Below, piece by piece: positions 60,183 to 64,000 of a stretch of DNA of 64,000 nt. The DNA is from Azotimanducus sp963663145 (GTDB lineage: Bacteria; Pseudomonadota; Gammaproteobacteria; Pseudomonadales; Azotimanducaceae), in contig OY760134.1 of assembly GCA_963663145.1 (NCBI GenBank), forward strand, positions 2,914,001 through 2,978,000. Reading direction: 5' to 3'. Every line of letters starts with the position of its first letter. Position 1 is the stretch's first letter. The notes under the pieces were generated by a model, which saw nothing but the letters and a program-made list of their open reading frames with translations, did no database searches and was not told the origin of the DNA. The translations under genes and the position numbers were made by a program.

Positions 60183-60965
60183 TTGAGCGAGTTCAAAGCG
60201 CGGTACGGAAGCTGGGCGCTCATCGCAGGCGCATCGGAAGGGCTCGGTGTCGCCTTCGCCGACCGCCTCGCCACGAGAGGCATGAACATCCTGCTGATCG
60301 CTCGGCGCGGGGAACTCATGGAAGAGGTGGCCGAACGCCTGCGTCAAACGCACGACGTGGAGGTGCGTTGCCTTGTGCAGGATCTTGCGGCTGCAAACCT
60401 CGCCGATGCCCTGAGAGAAGCCAGCTCCGATATCGACCTCGGAATCTTGATCTATAACGCCGCCTTCGTGCCCATGGGATCCTTTGTTGATGCCGATCAG
60501 CAAGATATTCAGCAATTGATGAACGTGAATGCTCATGGCCTGATGGCCTCGGTGCGCGCCTTGGTTCCGGGCATGCGTGAGCGCGGAAGAGGCGGCGTCA
60601 TCCTCGTCTCTTCGCTCGCCGGCCTTCAGGGCTTCCCGGGCATTGCCGGCTACTCGGCCACCAAGGCGTTCATCATCAATCTCGCCGAAGCCCTCTGGCA
60701 TGAACTCAAAGCGAACGGAATAGATGTGATGGCCTGCATTGCCGGCGCCATGCCCACTCCCGGCTATACCAAGATGTTCAAGGACTTGGCGCCCGGTGCC
60801 ATGGACGCCGAAGACGCCGCCGAGCGCACCTTGAAAGCACTCGGTAAGGGCCCAAGATTCATCCCCGGATTCATCAACAATCTCGTTGCACGCACCGTCC
60901 TGCATCTTGTGCCGCGCAAGCGTCTGATTCCCACTCTGGCCCAAACCCTGCAGGATTTGAACTAA
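60183..60965 (+). CDS. SDR-family oxidoreductase
   Basis: About 260 residues. Rossmann motif GASEGLG, NAAFVPMG, catalytic VSSLAGLQGF and YSATK. Closest in style to 17-beta-hydroxysteroid or ketoacyl reductase types. TTG 60183 follows GAGGAG at 8 bases, and the upstream codons are not conserved. Eleven bases separate it from the sterol-reductase-like gene. Confidence 0.85.
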   Translation: MSEFKARYGSWALIAGASEGLGVAFADRLATRGMNILLIARRGELMEEVAERLRQTHDVEVRCLVQDLAAANLADALREASSDIDLGILIYNAAFVPMGSFVDADQQDIQQLMNVNAHGLMASVRALVPGMRERGRGGVILVSSLAGLQGFPGIAGYSATKAFIINLAEALWHELKANGIDVMACIAGAMPTPGYTKMFKDLAPGAMDAEDAAERTLKALGKGPRFIPGFINNLVARTVLHLVPRKRLIPTLAQTLQDLN

Positions 60966-60976
60966 GCAATCATCCA

Positions 60977-62059
60977 ATGAGCCAGTTACTCGGTTTCTTC
61001 GCGCCTTGGACCATTTCAGGTCTGGTGCTGGTGCTATGCGCCGTCTTGCCGGCGCGCCGCTTTGAAGGCTACGCGCGTCATGAAGTGACGGATGAGCCGA
61101 TTCGGTATCGACTCAACGGCTTCTTGGTGTTCGCGGTGTCGGTCGGCCTCTGGCTATTGGCCGGTGACAGCGGGTTGATGCCTTGGGAGTGGCTCTGGAC
61201 GCGCCGCTGGAGCGGTGCCTTGGGTGCTTGCGTACTCGGCATCTTGGTGTCGATCTTGCTCATGATGGGCGCCCCTGAACGTGAGGGTTCGTGGCTTAAG
61301 CAGTACTATCTGGGTCGGCGCACCAATCCAAGCATGTTCGCTGGGCGCGTGGATGCCAAGATGTACCTCTATGTGATTGGCGCCACCTATCTCGAACTCA
61401 ACCTGCTGTCCTTCGCCGCACACCATCACTTGAGTTTTCCGGAAGATCCCTCGCCGGGCGTGTTCCTCTACGTCGCGCTGTTCACTTGGTTCCTGTGCGA
61501 CTATCTGGTGTTCGAGCGCGTACACCTTTACACCTACGATCTCATTGCCGAGCGCGTCGGATTCAAGCTGGTATGGGGATGCCTCGCCGCCTATCCATTT
61601 TTCTATGGGGTGGGCCTCTGGGCGGTTGCCGACCTAGCGAACCCGCATTCCCCGGCCTGGCTCTTGTGGCTCGCCGTCGCGGTGTTCTTCTCAGGCTGGG
61701 GCTTGGCGCGCGGCTCGAATATGCAGAAGTTCTACTTCAAACGAAACCCTGAGCGGGTCTTTCTCGGAATTCTTCCCCCCAAGACGATTGAAGCCGATGG
61801 AAAGCGCATCCTGTGCAGCGGGTTCTGGGGCGTCTCAAGGCACATCAACTATCTCGGCGAAATTCTCATGGCCACGGGTCTCGCCCTTTCGCTGGGTCAC
61901 CCCACGGAGATCGGGCCATGGCTTTATCCCCTCTACTACCTGCTGCTACTGGTGTCTCGCGAACGAGACGATGATCGACTATGCGCCGAGAAATACGGTG
62001 CGCTCTGGGCGGCGTACCGAAAGCAAGTGCCGTGGCGGATTATCCCGAAAGTGTATTGA
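60977..62059 (+). CDS. ERG4/ERG24-type sterol reductase homologue
   Basis: 360 residues with about nine membrane helices. The C-terminal signature ILCSGFWGVSRHINYLGEIL, followed by a basic/acidic stretch (RERDDDRLCAEKYG) and WRIIPKVY at the end, is that of delta-14 and C-24(28) sterol reductases, which use NADPH. Members also occur in bacteria, but sterol metabolism here is only inferred. The C-terminal half also resembles isoprenylcysteine methyltransferases, which share this fold. Confidence 0.82.
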   Translation: MSQLLGFFAPWTISGLVLVLCAVLPARRFEGYARHEVTDEPIRYRLNGFLVFAVSVGLWLLAGDSGLMPWEWLWTRRWSGALGACVLGILVSILLMMGAPEREGSWLKQYYLGRRTNPSMFAGRVDAKMYLYVIGATYLELNLLSFAAHHHLSFPEDPSPGVFLYVALFTWFLCDYLVFERVHLYTYDLIAERVGFKLVWGCLAAYPFFYGVGLWAVADLANPHSPAWLLWLAVAVFFSGWGLARGSNMQKFYFKRNPERVFLGILPPKTIEADGKRILCSGFWGVSRHINYLGEILMATGLALSLGHPTEIGPWLYPLYYLLLLVSRERDDDRLCAEKYGALWAAYRKQVPWRIIPKVY

Positions 62060-62086
62060 CCGCTGACGAACTTGTGACGCAGCACA

Positions 62087-63892
62087 CTAGTACCCAGCCT
62101 CGCCCGCCTGAATCACTTTGAAGAATTCTTGCGACAAGGGCGCATATTCGTTGCTGCCCGGTTCAAGCACATACAAGGTATCTCCGCCGACCTTGTCAAG
62201 ATCGAAACCGGCCTTGCGGAGGTCGGTTTTGCGTAGTTTGAAGGTGCCGGTGACCTGCATTTCCTGCAGCACGCGCAGAAAGATCGGCCGCGCGTAGGAC
62301 GGCAAGAACTCTGTTACATGCCGAGAAATGCTGTTCAAGTCCAAGCACTCCCCTTCGCGCAGCTTGATGGCGGCCATGCCGGCGCGTCCGTCTGCGCCAG
62401 GAATGGAAACCCCAAACACGTTGGAGATTTCGACCTGCGGGCAGGTGTTCAATATCTCGCCAACCTCATTGGTGGAGACGTTTTCCGACTTCCATCTGAA
62501 GGTGTCCCCGACCCGGTCGATGAACTGAAAGTGCTTGAGGCCAGCTGTCCAGCCCACATCCACCTCTCGAAGGAGATCCCCCGAGTTGAACCAGGCATCG
62601 CCCGATTCAAGCACGTCTCGAACGACTTTCCCTTCATTGGCGCTTGTGTCCGTATAGCCCTCAAACAGAGTCTCGGGCGTGATCTTTCCAAGCAAAAGTC
62701 CAGGTTGCCCAAGCCCTGCCGGAATCACCTTGCCGGAAGCATCGCGACGGATCGCATCGGCTTCGACGTCATAGGCCGCGAGCACAAACTCGCCTGTCGA
62801 AAATCCGACACTGCAATCCTTGTTCAGCAGATTGAGAAACGCGACATTGCCCTCGCTCGCTCCGTAGAACTCGGTGATGCGCTCGATGCCGAAGCGCTCC
62901 CGAAACTGCTTGAAAATATCGGGCCTGAGTCCATTGCCGAGAATCCGCTCAACCGAATGGTCCCGGTCGTCCGGGCGTTCTGGTTGATTCATCAGATAGC
63001 GAAGAATCTCCCCTATGTAGGTGAGGCAGGTGGCGCGCGACGCACGCACTTCCTTCCAAAACTGACTGGCGGAAAACCTGCGCCTCAAGATCACGGTGGA
63101 TCCCATCACCAAGGCCGCCAAGGCGCCGGCAAGCAATCCGGTGCCGTGATAGAGCGGCAGGGGAACGTAGAAACGGTCCTCAGGTGTCGCTCGGTAGCCC
63201 CCCTTGGCAAGTCCGAACGAAGTGAAGAGGGCACGGCGATTGGAGACGATCGCCGCTTTCGGAAATCCGGTGGTTCCCGAGGTGAAGAGATGCATGCTGG
63301 TTTCGCGCAGGGTGATGTCATTGGTGACAGGCAGATTCTCGCTCGACATATCGGCTTGTGTTTCAAGCAGGTTCTCGGCCCAGTTGGGCGTATCGGAGGC
63401 CCCGACCATGAAGTAATCGCGCCCTTCTAGAAGCGCGAGCTCCGACTTGATTTCTTCGACGGCCGAGCGCAATTCTTCGCCAAAGACGCAAGCCTTGGGC
63501 TCGCAGACCTTCAGGCAGTGGGTCAGTTGACGATCACGCAAATTGGTGTTCATGAAACTCGCGGCGGCGCCGATCTTGTTGAGCGCGAGGAAAACGGCGA
63601 GGAGCTCGATGCCGTTCTCCATTTCGACGGCGACGACATCTCCGCTTGCCACCCCACATTCCGCGAGCCGCCGCGCCATGCGATTGGCGAGCGCATTGAA
63701 CTCGCCATAAGAAATACTCCGGCCTTCAAACTCTATGCAGGGATGTTCCGGTGCTCTTTGCGCGTGTGCCTGGATGCGCAGCGCGTAACTGTCCTTGGTG
63801 TCGAAGGATGAGGGAATAAAGAGCTTCTGGTTGCGCTTCAAGAACACCAGATCCTTGAGGGTGTGCCAGTTTTCGGCGAGCGAACTTGTCAT
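62087..63892 (-). CDS. Long-chain acyl-CoA synthetase (FadD6/FATP-like)
   Basis: 601 residues. P-loop FTSGTTGFPKAAIVSN (about 206), ITEFYGASEGN, and FRWKSENVSTNEV with TFKLRKTDLRK near the C-terminus place it in the very-long-chain/bile-acid-CoA ligase branch. It activates long fatty or steroid side-chain acids. Convergent with the sterol-reductase-like gene. Confidence 0.9.
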   Translation of the reverse strand: MTSSLAENWHTLKDLVFLKRNQKLFIPSSFDTKDSYALRIQAHAQRAPEHPCIEFEGRSISYGEFNALANRMARRLAECGVASGDVVAVEMENGIELLAVFLALNKIGAAASFMNTNLRDRQLTHCLKVCEPKACVFGEELRSAVEEIKSELALLEGRDYFMVGASDTPNWAENLLETQADMSSENLPVTNDITLRETSMHLFTSGTTGFPKAAIVSNRRALFTSFGLAKGGYRATPEDRFYVPLPLYHGTGLLAGALAALVMGSTVILRRRFSASQFWKEVRASRATCLTYIGEILRYLMNQPERPDDRDHSVERILGNGLRPDIFKQFRERFGIERITEFYGASEGNVAFLNLLNKDCSVGFSTGEFVLAAYDVEADAIRRDASGKVIPAGLGQPGLLLGKITPETLFEGYTDTSANEGKVVRDVLESGDAWFNSGDLLREVDVGWTAGLKHFQFIDRVGDTFRWKSENVSTNEVGEILNTCPQVEISNVFGVSIPGADGRAGMAAIKLREGECLDLNSISRHVTEFLPSYARPIFLRVLQEMQVTGTFKLRKTDLRKAGFDLDKVGGDTLYVLEPGSNEYAPLSQEFFKVIQAGEAGY

Positions 63893-63895
63893 GGG

Positions 63896-64000
63896 TCAGT
63901 CCTCGGTGGGAGTTCTTCTTGGGTTGCGTCTCACTGTACGCCGATAGCGTAGCTGGCGCAGTTTCCGATTCAGCACTCGGTAGAGGGGTGGAATATCTAG
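63896..64000 (-). CDS. Partial CDS, C-terminal end only
   Basis: An open minus-strand frame enters from the window edge and stops with TGA 3 bases before the acyl-CoA synthetase ATG. It reads LDIPPLYRVLNRKLRQLRY and then an arginine-rich end. The tight spacing suggests an operon partner. I do not recognise it. Confidence 0.4.
   Translation of the reverse strand, partial: LDIPPLYRVLNRKLRQLRYRRTVRRNPRRTPTED

Noticed and set aside
1..64000. CRISPR arrays, rRNA, tRNA, insertion sequences or prophage
   Set aside because: I found no regular spaced repeats, tRNA-like cloverleaf, transposase, integrase or phage structural gene reading through the window.

Overview
The window is a contiguous, gene-dense stretch of a gammaproteobacterial chromosome, moderately high in G+C by eye. 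It spans the replication origin. Two ancestral gene blocks point away from each other: dnaA-dnaN-recF-gyrB on the minus strand (32.7-38.9 kb) and rpmH-rnpA-yidC-mnmE-mnmG-rsmG-parA-parB on the plus strand (39.7-47.8 kb). Between them lies an AT-rich stretch carrying several TTATNCACA-type DnaA boxes, the likely oriC. A perfect parS palindrome sits inside the 3' end of recF. I see no rRNA, tRNA, CRISPR array, transposase or integrase.

Layout. 0-4 kb: comF, a PPOX-fold flavoprotein, tesB and a MoxR ATPase. A DNA methyltransferase and a small unknown ORF then separate moxR from its usual VWA partner. 5.7-11.7 kb: a five-gene Opp/Dpp-type peptide ABC transporter with a membrane-anchored binding protein and an OppC carrying an extra periplasmic, FN3-like domain. 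11.7-12.2 kb: a decayed VapBC pair, with a VapC remnant lacking its middle. 12.3-19.5 kb: oxyR divergent from a soluble NAD-dependent molybdenum formate dehydrogenase operon (fdsG-fdsB-fdsA-fdhD-mobA). 19.6-24.2 kb: catabolic or lipid genes (SDR, DsbA-like isomerase, acyl-CoA synthetase, ferredoxin reductase). 24.3-32.7 kb: housekeeping genes (DUF1820, def, fmt, Tsx-like porin, rsmB, trkA, trkH, tag, plsC). 32.7-47.8 kb: the origin region. 47.9-57.7 kb: a RiPP biosynthetic locus placed directly after parB. 57.9-64 kb: LLM oxidoreductase, a second DsbA-like isomerase, Hsp20, SDR, an ERG4/ERG24-type sterol reductase homologue and a long-chain acyl-CoA synthetase.

The most interesting part is the 47.9-57.7 kb locus. 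A short plus-strand gene encodes an 83-residue precursor with a nitrile-hydratase-type (NHLP) leader ending in SAG, followed by only five residues, LTCSW. Facing it is a coupled minus-strand operon. Its first gene is an AlkB-type membrane diiron hydroxylase fused to a GlnE-like adenylyltransferase region whose catalytic aspartates are gone. The second is a fused leader-binding/YcaO cyclodehydratase, and the third is an unrecognised 382-residue protein. Running away from the precursor is a second minus-strand operon: a LolA-like lipoprotein-sorting protein, an outer-membrane barrel and a tryptophan-halogenase-like flavoprotein. The inferred pathway is cyclisation of Cys, Ser or Thr by YcaO, oxidation by the AlkB-like enzyme, and a flavin-dependent change at the terminal Trp. 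The product could be a very small azoline-containing molecule. No azoline dehydrogenase, C39 peptidase or ABC exporter is present in the window.

Other unusual items are an in-frame RnpA-YidD fusion, a TTG-initiated rpmH, and an rsmG that seems to start at ATT.
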